A DNA stretch of 64,000 bases from Orientallactaga sibirica (lineage: Eukaryota > Chordata > Mammalia > Rodentia > Dipodidae): assembly GCA_036365145.1 (NCBI GenBank), contig JAEOAD010000048.1, forward strand, positions 11,232,501 through 11,296,500. Reading direction: 5' to 3'. Below, in pieces: positions 35,671 through 46,916 of this stretch; within the stretch, counting starts at the first letter, position 1, and every line of letters begins with the position of its first letter. The position numbers and the translations under genes are program-made. The notes beneath the pieces were generated by a model. The model did not search any database. It worked only from the letters and a program-made list of their open reading frames with translations, and had not been told where the DNA came from.

Positions 35671-36750
35671 GTGTCCTCAGTGTCTGTCTCCATCACCCTG
35701 GCACAGGTTGTCAGGCTCTCCATAGAAGCAGCACTCTTGCTCATCTCATCAATTCCTCTGTGGTTTTGCCTGGGTCCTAGCTGAAGTACAAGGTGTATCC
35801 CTTCCCAGGGAGTCAGCTATCTTTTCTTGTCTTGTTGGTAGATTTTGGTTGTCCTCAGTTCTCACTGCTTTTTGAAAAAATAAGATTCTCCAAGGGAGAG
35901 TTAGATCAGCATAGGTTAAAGGGAATAAGCATTGTTAATTTAGTAGAGTGATTTTGATGGGTGTAGCATCTTTTTTGGCCAAAAACTAGTGGGAGCTTCT
36001 CATTGAGGTCCATAATCTTGGTCTTTATAGGATTCTGGTGCCCAGTTCTAGCTGTGGGTTCCTTTCCACTGAATGGATCCATTAGCCATGCAGAGAGCCA
36101 TTGGTTACCCACCTAGGCTGGGTGCCACCATTGCACAGGTATGTATGTCTTATCAGGCTGGGTGCTTTTGTATAGTAGTGTCTCTGGTTGCTCATAATAT
36201 TGTTGACCATCTTCCCCCAGAAGGTCATGTAGCACTTCTCAGGGCCATATCATCTAACCTTCAGAGAACTGGCTTCTTTCTAGATTCCAGCCAGATCTCT
36301 CCATGATCTGTGTCAGCAGCACGTGGTGTCTTCAACAATAGGGTCTTATCTTTTACCTCGGGTTGATAATCAAGTTCTTTGACAGAAGCCTGTCTTGTTT
36401 TGGGTACCTCCTATGTCTCTCTGATCAACAGCTCAAAGTGGGTTATAACCAATTTCTGATACTGGGAGTTGCAAGGCAGAGCCAAATGTGTTCGGGTTAG
36501 GCTTCATCCCACCCTCTCAGGGCCATGCTTACCAGACGATCTGCCTGCACTCCTATTGAGGGTTATATCTTTTAGTTTACTGTCCAGGAGGAAGGTTTCG
36601 ATGATACCAATTCATTTTGGATGTAGTTTTGTGTGTATCTCTCCCTACCCTTCTATTCTCCTCACCCAGACCCTTCCATCCCTAGTATCTGTACCTCGAG
36701 TTGCCTGTCAGCTATCCCTGCAACTCGAGCTGTTCCTAACTAGGAACCAC
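35671..36750 (-). mobile_element. L1 3' UTR fragment
   Basis: The minus strand carries gtgcaatggtggcacccag followed by a gggtaacc...ggctctctg block, typical of rodent L1 3' UTRs. No coding part is kept, so this is a strongly 5'-truncated copy. A plus-strand B2-like SINE abuts its low-coordinate end. Confidence 0.7.
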
Positions 36751-36785
36751 AGATGAAGGAGAGCATGCAGAATTTGTCTTTCTGT

Positions 36786-36968
36786 GCTTGTGTTTTATTT
36801 ATTTGCAAGTAGAGAGAGACAGAGAGAGAATGAGTGTGCCAAGACCTCCAGCCACTGCAAACTCCAAATACACACACTACCCTGTCCTGTCTGGCTTTAC
36901 AGGAATCAAACTCAAGTTATTAGGCTTTGCAGGCAAACGCCTTAACCACTCAGCAATATTTCTAGCCC
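36786..36968 (-). mobile_element. B2-like SINE
   Basis: Reverse copy from ttttatttatttgcaagtag to cagcaatatttctagccc. It has internal deletions. Confidence 0.85.
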
Positions 36969-37809
36969 AAGACATATTTTTCATGAGCTCAAAGGATCAT
37001 TGCAGGATGGTGGAAATTATATACACAGATGTATATAATTTCAAACATATACACATAATACATATATATGTAGTAAATACTATATAATAATTATATATAC
37101 TAGAATGTATTGATTAATAATATACATTTGAAACATTGAAAACTCAAAAGTCTCCAAAGATTCTGGAAAGTTCTGTCCCTTTCAATTTTCTTTGATAGCT
37201 ACTTACCAGTAAGTGAACAAACTGTTACCCTTGTTTGAAACTATTTCTGTACCAGGAAAAGAGAGAGACAGGAACAGAGACATAGAGAGAGAGAGGCAAG
37301 TAGACAGACAGGAGGGACAAGGTTGTCAGAAGCAGGCAGGAGACACCACCCACTGAGAGAGTCTCCTATTGTCACTGTTCCCAGAGGATGCCACCCCACC
37401 ATGTCGAGCCTCTATTTTGTCTCTCCTTCTGCTGTACATGGAAATGGCCATTCTTCTTTGGCTGTTTAGTTGAAATACTGCCTTTAAGATAAGAATCATT
37501 ATTATAAAGATACATCCCATGCAGAAAGAAAAATGCCCAATGATTCTCTGTAGCATTCTTTCATTAGCAATATTATTCCTCCCCTCATTCCATTATACTC
37601 TGGCTTCTCACACATGAGCAGGACACGGGGCCCACATTATTCCTGCCAACCTTGAATATTTTTAGTTCACTTATACTTAATAATACAGCTTTTTATTTCC
37701 TTGAACCTGAATCTGTGTGACAAAGAAAGTTCTGGCATACATTTTGCAGAGTATTGTGACATTCTTGGGTTTTGACATCTTTTTAGGAGCTGTTAAAAGT
37801 GGATTTCTT
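36969..37809. other. Unique sequence
   Basis: An AT-rich part (37020-37130) and a GA-rich part (37258-37315). No gene was recognised. Confidence 0.45.
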
Positions 37810-38190
37810 TTTATTTTGTTGCTTGCATGTATACGTGCATGTAATGTGGTGTGTGGGGGGCTTGTGGTGTATGCACATGTACGCACCCTTTTGCCACCCA
37901 TGTTGTCACCTGATGTAGGAGGTGCTCAGCTGGGGTGGCCGCAGCAGACCAGAGGGTGTCCCACTTTATTGCGTTTCCAAGCCTGTTCTTACTTGAGCCA
38001 AAAATCTCTCACTGAATCCTAACCTTGCTGCTTTTCATGAGTTGGGGGTTCCCTGGTCTCGGCTCCCCTTTGTGGGACTGGGATTACAGGTGTTTACGTA
38101 GGCTCTGACAATTCAAACTCTGTTGGTTTCAGGCCCCCTCAGACCCCCATGCTTGCACAGGAAGTACACTTAAACCACTCTCCAGCTCAA
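37810..38190 (-). mobile_element. B3/B4-type SINE, degenerate
   Basis: gtgtgtggggggcttgtggt, a gggactgggattacaggtgt block and a tgcttgcacaggaagtacac...ctccagctc end match the reverse of an ID-plus-B1 composite SINE. Confidence 0.5.
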
Positions 38191-38203
38191 AAACTTGATT
38201 TAA

Positions 38204-38350
38204 AAGCTGGGTATTGTGGCTCAGACCTATAATCCTGGCATTCAGGAGGCTGAGGCAGAAGGATTGTGAGTTGAAGGCCAGACTGGGCTACATAGTGAGT
38301 TTTAGTTCGGCCTGGATCACACAGCAAGATCCCATCTCAAAAACAAACAA
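38204..38350 (+). mobile_element. Old B1-like SINE
   Basis: aagctgggtattgtggctca begins a copy ending gatcccatctcaaaaacaaac. It is more diverged than the main B1-like group. Confidence 0.8.
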
Positions 38351-38360
38351 AAAATAAACC

Positions 38361-38602
38361 AGGGATGGAGAGATGGCTTAGTGGTTAAGGCACTTGCCCG
38401 CGAAGCCTAAGGACCCATGTTCTATTCTTCAGATCCCATGTAAGGCAGATGCACAAAGTGAGGCAAGCACACAGCCTTACCTGCCCACTAGATGATACAA
38501 GCATCTGGAGTTCAATTGCAGTGGCTGAGGCCCTGGTGCACCAATTCCTTCTGTCTTTCCCTCTCTTTCTCCGTAAAAAATAATAATAAAAACAGAAACA
38601 AA
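38361..38602 (+). mobile_element. B2-like SINE
   Basis: Head ggatggagagatggcttagt with an extended middle (gaggcaagcacacagcctta) and an aataataataaaaa end. Confidence 0.87.
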
Positions 38603-38692
38603 AATAACTTATCTTGGGCTGGCTGTGAAAATAGCTAAGAAAAGTATTTTTCTTGAGTGATCTGAATGCTGGAGAGGTTACTGCAAAACAAG

Positions 38693-38860
38693 CAACACCC
38701 ACACCCACACATACACACATACACAACCCCCACACCCCCACACACCCCCACGCACCACCACACACACTCACACACACATACACACCCACACACCCCCACA
38801 CACATACACACACCTACACACACACACACACCACCACCACCAACACCAACAACAACAACA
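38693..38860. repeat. CA/CCCA-rich low-complexity tract
   Basis: About 140 bp of CA, CCCA and CCA units, then CAA units. The long open frames across it (Pro/Thr/His in one direction, Cys/Val/Gly in the other) are artefacts of the repeat. Confidence 0.95.
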
Positions 38861-38924
38861 AAAACCCTATACTGAGAACTGGTAAATTATCTAACTCTGT
38901 GGGGTGCTTTCCCAAGACACATCC

Positions 38925-39065
38925 TATCACATAGTCCTTATGACACCAGCCATGTGAGATAGATGGAAAGAGATTATTCTTGTCTTTCCGATGTTGGAAG
39001 CTTGCTCAAGATCACACTGCCTCTCGGTGGCCAATCTGGGACTTGAAGAAGCATCTTTGGATGCC
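38925..39065 (-). repeat. MIR element
   Basis: aagcttgctcaagatcacac followed by ctcggtggccaatctgggac is the antisense MIR core. The 5' side keeps an agatagatggaaagagat stretch. Confidence 0.65.
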
Positions 39066-39554
39066 CAGTGTGAGATTTATGTTTTCTGTCCCAAAGTTGC
39101 CTGGAAATCTCATGTTTCCTTCATGGCATGCATGTTACAGGCACCTACAGAAAGGCTGTGAACATGGTTTAACCTTCAAAATATTAGAGAATGTTTTTGG
39201 GGTCAATACCTGTGGAAGGCAGAGAGAAGGAGAATTTTCGACTGCAGGAGAAGTGAGCCAAGACACAGGACCAGCAGCCGAGGCCTGGATTGGAGCCCTG
39301 CATTGAGATACCTCATCATAGCTGAAATGCACTGGACTGTACTGGGCCAGAATGGCTCAGCCAACCCAGCCATAGATGCCAGCTACTCTAGGGATGGTAT
39401 GGCCTTAGATGAGATGTCTCTGTACAGATAAGGCAGTCCCTGAAGTGGTTGGTTGACAAGTGAAGGCTACTGACTACACTCATAGTAACTGGCATAAGTC
39501 CTGTGTAAGGGTCATGCAGATAGGTGACACATTTTGGTCGGCACTGCAGAGAAC

Positions 39555-39655
39555 AAAGGGGAAGGTGAGGGAGAAAGAGGAAGACAGAGAGGGAGGGAGG
39601 GAAGAAGAAGGAGGGGGAGGAAGGGGAAGGAAAGAAAAAGAAAAGAGAACTGAAG
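39555..39655. repeat. Polypurine tract
   Basis: About 100 nearly uninterrupted purines (GGGA, GAAG and AAAG units) on the plus strand. Confidence 0.95.
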
Positions 39656-39679
39656 AAGACAAATTTCACCTTAACCTTA

Positions 39680-39800
39680 AATATTTTATTTTTATTTAGT
39701 TATTTATTTGAGAGAGAGAGAGAGAATGGAGATAACTAGGGCCTCTAGCTCCTGCAAAAAACTCCAGATGTATGCACCACCTTGTGCATTTTCACCCTAA
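39680..39800 (-). mobile_element. B2-like SINE, truncated
   Basis: Reverse copy from atttatttgagagagagaga to gcaccaccttgtgcattttc. The tRNA-like head is missing. Confidence 0.8.
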
Positions 39801-40251
39801 CTTTAACCAGAAGCTTCCAAGAATGCTTGTTGGGAATGGTTATCTATTAACAGTAAGTTCACACTCTATGATTCTCCTCATTATAATCTTAGCCTTGCTC
39901 TTCCGTATCTCCAAGTAAAAGACTAGCCCTTGTACAGGTGTTCAAGAAGAACCATAAAAGGAGTATGTGTGCTCAACACAAGTTCATTGTCAAGAGCATG
40001 AACCCTGGTCCCATCATCAGTGCCCCAGAGCTATGGTCCTCAGCTTAGAGTGCATGGCGGTCAGCATGTGTGTTGACTGAAAATGTGACAGTGTAGTTTC
40101 AGTATGGTGGGTCTGGGGTGGATCTAGCCCAGGCTCCTGAGTTCCATCCACTTCTCAGCTGGTACTGCTGCTGCTGGTGCTTGCTTGACTACAGTTTACA
40201 TAGCATTCCTCATCTTATCTCGGTCTTCCTTGACTCAATATCTCTCTCCTT

Positions 40252-40467
40252 TTTTTAGAGAGACAGAGAGACAGAGAATGGGCACTCCAGTGGCCTCTCA
40301 GCTGCTGTGAATGAATTCCAGACTCATGCACCCCCTTGTGGACATGTGTGACATTGCGTGCTTGTGTCACTTTTGCGTCTGGCTAAATGTGGGACCTGGA
40401 GAATCAAATGGGTGTTCTTAGGCTTGGCAGGCAGATGCCTTAACTGCTAACCCATCTCTCCAGCCCA
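40252..40467 (-). mobile_element. B2-like SINE, long subfamily, with target duplication
   Basis: Reverse copy with the cagctgctgtgaatgaattc block. ttgactcaatatct precedes it and follows its ctccagccc head. Confidence 0.92.
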
Positions 40468-40574
40468 TTGACTCAATATCTTTATTTTGCCTCCACGTCC
40501 CAACCCAGGACGTGTTCTCCCAAGGGCTGGATGCTCTAAGTCTGAAATCATTGTGTTAGCAAGGTTATTCTCTG

Positions 40575-41240
40575 CTGTACTCTGCTGTAAGCAGCTTTGT
40601 GTTGTAGGAACGAACATTCACACCAGACACTTTGTGGGAGGAGGGGGTTTATTTCAGTCTTAGAGTTCCAAGGCAAGTTCCATCATGGTGGAAGAAGAGG
40701 GCTCCCTTTCACTGACCCAAGCAGAGAGAAGTGCAGCAAGAAAAACACCAGCACTTGCGCCCACACCCCAAAACAGCAAGCAGCGAGGACCCAGGCAGAG
40801 CTCACACCTTTCTGCACACCTTTGGGCTAAAAACCAGATCCACCCCCAACACACCTTAGGGCTGGACTCCAAGACCCACTCCTCAGTGACATCTCCAGCT
40901 GGAGGCCCAAGTTACAATTTTTTTTAACAATATTTTATTTATTTATTTATTCATTTATTTATTCATTTATTTTTGACAGAGAAAGAGGGAGAAAGGGGGT
41001 GGAGAGATTGGATGCACCAGGACATCCAGCCACTGCAAACGAACTCCAGATACATGCGCCCCCTTGTGCATCTGGCTAACATGGGTCCTGGGGAATCGAA
41101 CCAGTATCCTTTGGCTTTGCAGGCAAACACCTTAACCGCTAAGCCATCCCTCCAGCCCCCCACCCCCTCCAAAGTTACAATTTTTTATAAAACAAAACAC
41201 CTGCATCTGTGGGGACACACATTCAAACTCACACGTGCTC
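40575..41240 (-). mobile_element. Solo LTR of the 45.27-kb family, split by a B2-like SINE
   Basis: LTR sequence from 40575 to about 40922 resumes at about 41172 after a B2-like SINE flanked by aagttacaatttttt. The shared block ggcaagttccatcatggtgg and the end acacattcaaactcacac identify the family. Confidence 0.65.
40923..41158 (-). mobile_element. B2-like SINE inside a solo LTR
   Basis: Reverse copy from tttatttatttatttattca to catccctccagcccc. aagttacaatttttt lies on both sides. Confidence 0.92.
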
Positions 41241-41532
41241 ATTCTGGAAGCTTCTAGAAGAGGCTTTTGTTCTCCAGTAGCTCCAAGCATATGTTGGTAT
41301 GTGGTAACATCATGCCATGTTTCTTTCATCTGACATGACTATATTTCCTGCATAACTGTGGGTTTATATCCCCTTTTCTAATGTCCAGCAATCATACTGG
41401 GTTAAGGGTTCAACCTAATGACTTCAATTTAATTTTATTACTTGTGCAGAGGCTCTTATTTCTCTATTTCTCAACAGAGACATTGTCTCCCTCCTGGAGA
41501 GAGTGCACGCTGGCGTTACAGGAGCACAGACT

Positions 41533-41644
41533 TGTTTTTCTTGGAGACAGGATCTTGTTAGTATCCCAGCTGGCCCCAAACTTTTAATGTACTTGCTCAG
41601 CCTCCCAAGTGTTAGCATTACAGGAATGAATCATCACACCCAGA
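41533..41644 (-). mobile_element. Old B1-like fragment
   Basis: ttcttggagacaggatcttg to cattacaggaatgaatcatc, then acacccag. An older, proto-B1-like copy. Confidence 0.6.
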
Positions 41645-41854
41645 TTTTCAAAATGGTGGTTAACCTTATTTCATTTGATTTCTCCCCAACGTTTGCCCAA
41701 CTTCTTTTCTTAGGTCACACTTATTCATATCACTTCCTAGACGTTTTGGGATATGCTAATTAACACCCCTAAAAATTGCCCATGCCTTTTTGACTTCCAA
41801 CCCACTCGTTGCACTGTGTTTGGGTTCCTCTGCACTGAATATGTTGCTTCATCC

Positions 41855-41945
41855 TGAACTCCTTAGGAGGGGAGACCTGTTCTTATTTATCATTAGATCT
41901 TTTGTGCTTAGTGCAAAGTAATACACTTTCATATTTTTTGAGTGA
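41855..41945 (+). repeat. L2/MIR-type ancient 3' end
   Basis: ctccttaggaggggagacct, then gttcttatttatcattagat and tgcttagtgcaaagtaatac match the end of ancient mammalian L2-like repeats. Confidence 0.5.
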
Positions 41946-42289
41946 GAGAACTTGAAAAGAATGACTCAAGTCACGGAAGGGGTTAAATCAATTACAATTA
42001 ATATTTCAAAGGAAAATTACAATTCTCTTTCTAAAAAAACGGGGAAATTATGTGACAACGTGGACAAGCATTGGCATTCTTAGAAAAGAATAGCTCAGTG
42101 CATTGTATGCATGCGGAGTTCATGATGAAAGGTGGCTGATACCTGTACATAACGAGGGCCAAGAAGAATCAAATCAATGAAAATAGTCATTATGTTAAAA
42201 TAGTGGGATTATGAAAGATTTCTATTTTTATTTAAACTTCTTTCAAGAGTGCTAGAATTTAGTTTGTGGGATAACAATTACATTGTCAA

Positions 42290-42290
42290 A

Positions 42291-42366
<76 letters not shown>

Positions 42367-42376
42367 AAAAGAAAAA
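42290..42376. repeat. (GAAA)n microsatellite
   Basis: About 20 nearly perfect GAAA units, long enough to be length-variable. Confidence 0.97.
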
Positions 42377-43136
42377 AACCATGTTTGTGGCTTTCTTCAT
42401 ACCACAGTTGGTTGGAGAGTGAATCTGGTGGGCCCCACCAGTGATCTGGGCCTAAGAAAGCTGTATAGAGAGCTGCAAAGCAAATCCAGTCGGCCACCAC
42501 AGAGTTCTCGGAAAGCTACCCTGTAGGAAAGACATTAGTTTTCTTGTTAAAAGGTAGACTGAAATCATTAACTGTCACATTGTATCCGCAGTACCCATGA
42601 GTTCAAGTTTACACATAGTCTGCATGTAGCAGCTTTCTAGAAGCTTCCTGTGGGAATACACTAAGAGCCCATTTAAGGATCCTGGTGGCTAGGAATTGAT
42701 TACATATGGTTTCTGTTCTCCATTTTCCACTGTGCTTCTATCACAGGGCTTTTATGAGGGATTTAGAATGCAGTCCTCACCCTGTCTGTCTCTTTGAATC
42801 TCTCCTCTCTTCTTTTATTCTCCGACACAAATACTGCCAAATAAAAGACTGTTGTCCCCCTTCCACACACACACCCAGACTGGAGTCAAGGTCTTGCCAC
42901 CAACCTTGACCAGGCTTTCTTTGCTCCTCAGTATCAAAGTCAAGGTTCCTGTCCTCCATCTCTGTTGAAGGATATCAGACATGCCTTTCTTTTAAGAAAG
43001 TGTCAGTGCAGATTATATGAAAGGTGCATTATTCAGTATAAAATAAATGATGAAAAATCTTATTAGAATCTCAGTGTCTTCTTGTAGATAGGTTTTTTTA
43101 AACCTGCTTACAATTCACACCCACCCATCCACCACA

Positions 43137-43218
43137 CACACAGGGTACAGTTAAAGATTGCATTCTGGGTTTAGTGCACACTAGCATGCCCTGACCACTG
43201 AGCTAAACCCCAGCTTTC
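43137..43218 (-). mobile_element. ID-like fragment
   Basis: cacactagcatgccctgacc followed by actgagctaaaccccag is a reverse ID head. Confidence 0.5.
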
Positions 43219-43560
43219 CCTGTTTCCTTTTTAATATCTATTTGTGTTTTATTGGTATGTATTCATCGTACATAGTCTTGGGTTTCCTATAGATTATTTC
43301 CTTCAAGCACATATTCACTTTGGCTATCTTCTTCCTCCTATTCCTTCCCTTTAATTCCCCCTTATTTTCTCCTCCTGCTATTCTCAGTTCTCTCCCTAAT
43401 CTCACTTCTACTTCCATATCACACATATATAAATGGCTTCCTATATCGATAAAGAATTCTAGGACCCACAAATGAGAAAAAATGTGATATTTATCTTTAT
43501 GTGTTCAACTTGTTTCACTTAATATAATGATCTCCAATTGTATCGAAACATTCAGGAATG
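43200..43560 (-). mobile_element. Degenerate L1 fragment
   Basis: The plus strand reads gtttcacttaatataatgat followed by ctccaattg near 43510, the reverse complement of a well-known stretch near the end of L1 ORF2. The rest is diverged AT-rich sequence consistent with an L1 3' region. Confidence 0.5.
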
Positions 43561-44219
43561 AATGAGTGATTCAAATGAGATGCCCTGAGCATTTTCCTGC
43601 ACAGCACTTGCAAACTTTAATTGACAAGTTGGTGACTACTGTTCCTCTTCATTCCTTAAAGACCTTTAAGACTAGGTGGCTTCCCTTCACTTCGTTATGT
43701 GCCAAGTTGGTGAGGTTATTAATTCCAAGGTAGTAAGGTGTTTTATGTATGGATGTGCCCGAAAAAAGCATGTAGCTGTGAATAAATAATGTCTGACTCC
43801 CGAATTCAAGGCTGTGGGAAAGCACGTGACAAGCTATAAAGTGCTGTTCCGGTGGGATGTGTTTCCATGATTACTCTGAGGCTGTGTGAAGGATTGCCAG
43901 CTGGTTGGGCCCATGCCACAAACGTAGGGCACTGACAGCATAACAACGAATCCAGTCAATCAGTCTCCTGCTTCTACCTGGAGAGAGTAAAAAACACTAT
44001 CTACACAGGGAGAGAGAGAGAGAGAACAATGGAGAGGGGGCAAAGAAGCAGATTTATAGAGAAATAAAGGTGAGAGAGAGGAAAAAGAAAAAGAGGAATA
44101 AAAGGAAGAGGGTGACAGGTACCTGAAGAGGGAGGAATAAAGGGTGGAAAAAATATATCGTGATAAGAAAGTGACCTGTGAATTGAAGTGATAAGACTGG
44201 TAAAGATGAGGGATTCAAT

Positions 44220-44455
44220 CTTTGGAGAGAACTCTAGAGATGACCCACCATTCCCTTGCCTGATGACCTGAGTTCAATTCCCCACTACCCATGCAACGCC
44301 AGATGCACAAAGTGGCACAGGCTTTTGGAGTTTGCTCTGCCGTGGCGGAAGTCCCTGGCTCACCCATACTTTCTCTCTCTCTCTCTCTTCCTCTCTGTCT
44401 GCCTCTTTCTTTCTGTCTCTTTCTCTCTAACACAAATAATTAACAAATAAAATAC
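44220..44455 (+). mobile_element. B2-like SINE
   Basis: The head is altered (tggagagaactctagagatg), but acctgagttcaattcccc, the CT region and the A-rich end are clear. Confidence 0.83.
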
Positions 44456-44460
44456 TATAA

Positions 44461-45273
44461 GGCATAGAAAAGGCAAAGACTTTTTGAAATGTACTCCAAT
44501 CACATAGGAAAGAATCCTAACCATTGGCAAGTGGGATTACATGAAATTCCAAAGCTTCTGTACTGCAAAGGAAACAGTCAGCATTAGTGAAGAGTCTGGG
44601 GGTGAGGGGGGAAGTCTGAGCAACTACATATGAGATGGGGGATGGATCCCTAGAAAATATAAATAACTGCAAAAATTAAACACCCAAACAGATTTTCCAA
44701 TCAGGCAACTGGTTAACAATCTGAACAAACAGTTGTCAAACGAAGAAATTCAAATGGCCAATAAATATTTTTCAATATATGCAACATCCTTAGCCATCAG
44801 GGAAATGCAAATTAAAATTGCATTGAGAGTCCATCTCATCTCTGTCATAATGGCTACTGTCAGGAAAATGACTGACTCCAATGCTGGTGAGGATGTGGGG
44901 AAAGAGGAACTGTTATTCACTGCTGGTGGAAATGGAAACTGGTGTAGCCACTATGAGAAGCAACATGGAGGTTTCTTGAAAAGCTGAAACTCGAACTTCC
45001 ATATGACCCTGCTATACCCCTCGGGTGTACACTGGGCTAAGACCACATACCTTAGAGATACTAGCACGTCCATGTTTTTCACAATAGCCAGGAAATGGTA
45101 CCATCCTGGATGTCTATCAACATATGAATGCATAAAGAAAACGTGGTGCATATACACAATGACATTTTATTAAACCATAGAGAAAAATGAAATCAAGATG
45201 TTTGGAGAATTGGTGGAAATTGTAGTAATTATGCCAAGCAAAATAAGCCAGATTCAGAAAGACAAATACCATG
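44461..45273 (+). mobile_element. L1 ORF2 C-terminal remnant
   Basis: The plus-strand translation near 44733 reads LSNEEIQMANKYFSIYATS and then LAIREMQIKIALRVHLISVI, the classic ORF2 segment before the L1 3' end. The homology continues past 45000 (equivalent of the HIHGS/MWYIYT region) with stops and indels. An LTR interrupts it at 45274, and L1 sequence resumes at 45657. Confidence 0.85.
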
Positions 45274-45656
45274 TGTGGTAGTTTGAATAGATGTCTCCTA
45301 AATAGACTCAGGAGTTTTATTCAAGCTTGTACCGTTAGAGTTCCAGCTCCCTGGCTGGAGTAGGTGTCAGTGTGGGCGGTACCTAGGCTCCAGCCCTAAG
45401 GTGTTACTGGGGGCGGATGTGAATTCCAGCCTAAGACAGGCAGAGTGCTTGAGCTCTGCCTGGGTTCCTGAGTGTGCTTACTTATGGTGTTGGTGGCAGT
45501 ATTTCTGTCTGCCTGGACCTGTGAAAGGGGGCCAACTTCTTCCATAATTATGAAACTTCCCCTGGATGATCTGTAAGCTTCAAATAAATTCCATTCCTCC
45601 CATCGACTGTGTCTGGTTTGGAGGCTCATCCCAGCAATGTGAAGCTGACCATGACA
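45274..45656 (+). mobile_element. Solo LTR (MaLR/ERVL-like) inserted in the L1 remnant
   Basis: A 383-bp element begins TGTGGTAG and ends CATGACA. It is flanked on both sides by the 5-bp repeat ccatg (45269-45273 and 45657-45661) and has AATAAA at 45583-45588, 73 nt from its 3' end. TG...CA ends with a 5-bp target duplication are diagnostic of an LTR, and 5 bp fits ERVL/MaLR-type integration. Three minus-strand copies of the family occur at 14.1, 18.2 and 40.6 kb. Confidence 0.75.
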
Positions 45657-45692
45657 CCATGTTTTCTCTCTTATGTGGAACCTAGAGTTAAA

Positions 45693-45725
<33 letters not shown>

Positions 45726-45860
45726 TAGGAAAGCAGAAGGGTGATCTAAAGAGGGAAGTTTGAGATCTTGGGGTGAGGGGAAGAGAGGGTTATGGAATAT
45801 ATGTGACATGAAAGCAGAATGGAAGACTATCTAGAAAAATGACAGTAAATAAAAATTAAA
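45657..45860 (+). mobile_element. L1 3' end continuing after the LTR insertion
   Basis: The sequence picks up with the L1 stretch ccatgttttctctcttatg directly after the LTR. It includes a (TG)n run at 45695-45723 and ends in an A-rich tail near 45,860, where a B2-like SINE has landed. Confidence 0.7.
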
Positions 45861-45881
45861 AAACATAGTTAAAACTAATGG

Positions 45882-46100
45882 CTTGGAGAGATGGCTTAGT
45901 AGTTAAGCACTTGCCTATGAAGCCTAAGGACCCTGGTTCAAGGCTCAATTCTCCAGGACCCACATAAGCCAGATGCACATGGTGGCACATGCATCTGGAG
46001 TTTGTTTGCAGTGGCTGGAGGCTCTGGTGTGCCCTTTCTCTCTCTCTCTCCCCTTTGTCTGTCTCTAATAAGTAAATAAGTAAACATTAAAAAAAAAAAA
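45882..46100 (+). mobile_element. B2-like SINE at the end of the L1
   Basis: ggcttggagagatggcttag begins the copy. An imperfect duplication around acatagtta flanks it. Confidence 0.9.
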
Positions 46101-46694
46101 CATAGTTAGAATAATAACGGGAACCAGCCTGGAGTGGGTCAAGGCAAGGGAGCAAAATCAAAAGAGGTTCTGTGAGTTCACAGAGAAGTACAGAGAGAAG
46201 AGACAATAATAAGTGAAAAAGAGGATAAAATTCCAATAAGGTTGTCAATTTCTTCACCTGTAATTTATTCTTCTTCTATGTGCTATGTGGACAAGTATTC
46301 TGGAGACTGTCCCAATGACATGTAGTGAACAATAGATTTCCACTAGCTTACAAAGTTTAAGACATATTTCTCATGATGTTTGAAGTTTCCTACCAAATCC
46401 ATTTAAAAGAATGGCTTAATTTTATTTTATTTTGGGGGTGCAAGAATGAACATGATCATTATTAAATATGCATATTCCATCATGTGTAAATAGCAAAAAG
46501 GTAAATAGAAAAGAAGACCTATAAATATACAAACATTGGATATAAAGTGACAGCTTTGTAATGATTCTCCCTTTCCTATTCATCAGTGTAACAAAGTACA
46601 AATACCTTCAATATTTTGTTTTCCTCCCTGCTTTACTCCCTCTCACTCACTCTCTCTCTCTTCTTCCCTCTCCCCAATTCTTTCTTTTCTTTTT

Positions 46695-46806
46695 CTTTCA
46701 GGTATGGTCCTTCTGATAGCCCAGGCTAGTCTTGAACTTGAAATAGTCCTATTCCAGCCTCCCCAGTGCTGGGTGCTGGGACTGCAGACATCCACCAGCA
46801 ACCCTG
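46695..46806 (-). mobile_element. Old B1-like fragment
   Basis: aggtatggtccttctgatag, then cccaggctagtcttgaactt and ctgggactgcagacatccac. It is diverged. Confidence 0.6.
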
Positions 46807-46862
46807 GCAACATCATATAAGCTGTTTATACTAAGCTGAAAAAGTTTAAAAGAAAACCCCAT

Positions 46863-46863
<1 letters not shown>

Positions 46864-46915
<52 letters not shown>
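46864..46915. repeat. (CT)n(CA)n microsatellite
   Basis: About eight CT units are followed by about 17 CA units. Confidence 0.95.

Positions 46916-46916
<1 letters not shown>

Larger units (their letters stand above)
41946..44219. other. Unique sequence around the (GAAA)n tract and an L1 remnant
   Basis: Apart from the microsatellite, the ID-like and L1 fragments listed separately and a GA-rich patch at 44008-44120, nothing was recognised. Confidence 0.45.

Noticed and set aside
38385..38934. Open frames with Cys-Val or Thr-His-Pro repeats
   Set aside because: These are translations of a CA/CCCA simple repeat and a B2-like SINE.
42252..42500. Minus-strand frame with Phe-Leu-Ser repeats, which looks like a membrane protein
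   Set aside because: It is a translation of the (GAAA)n tract.
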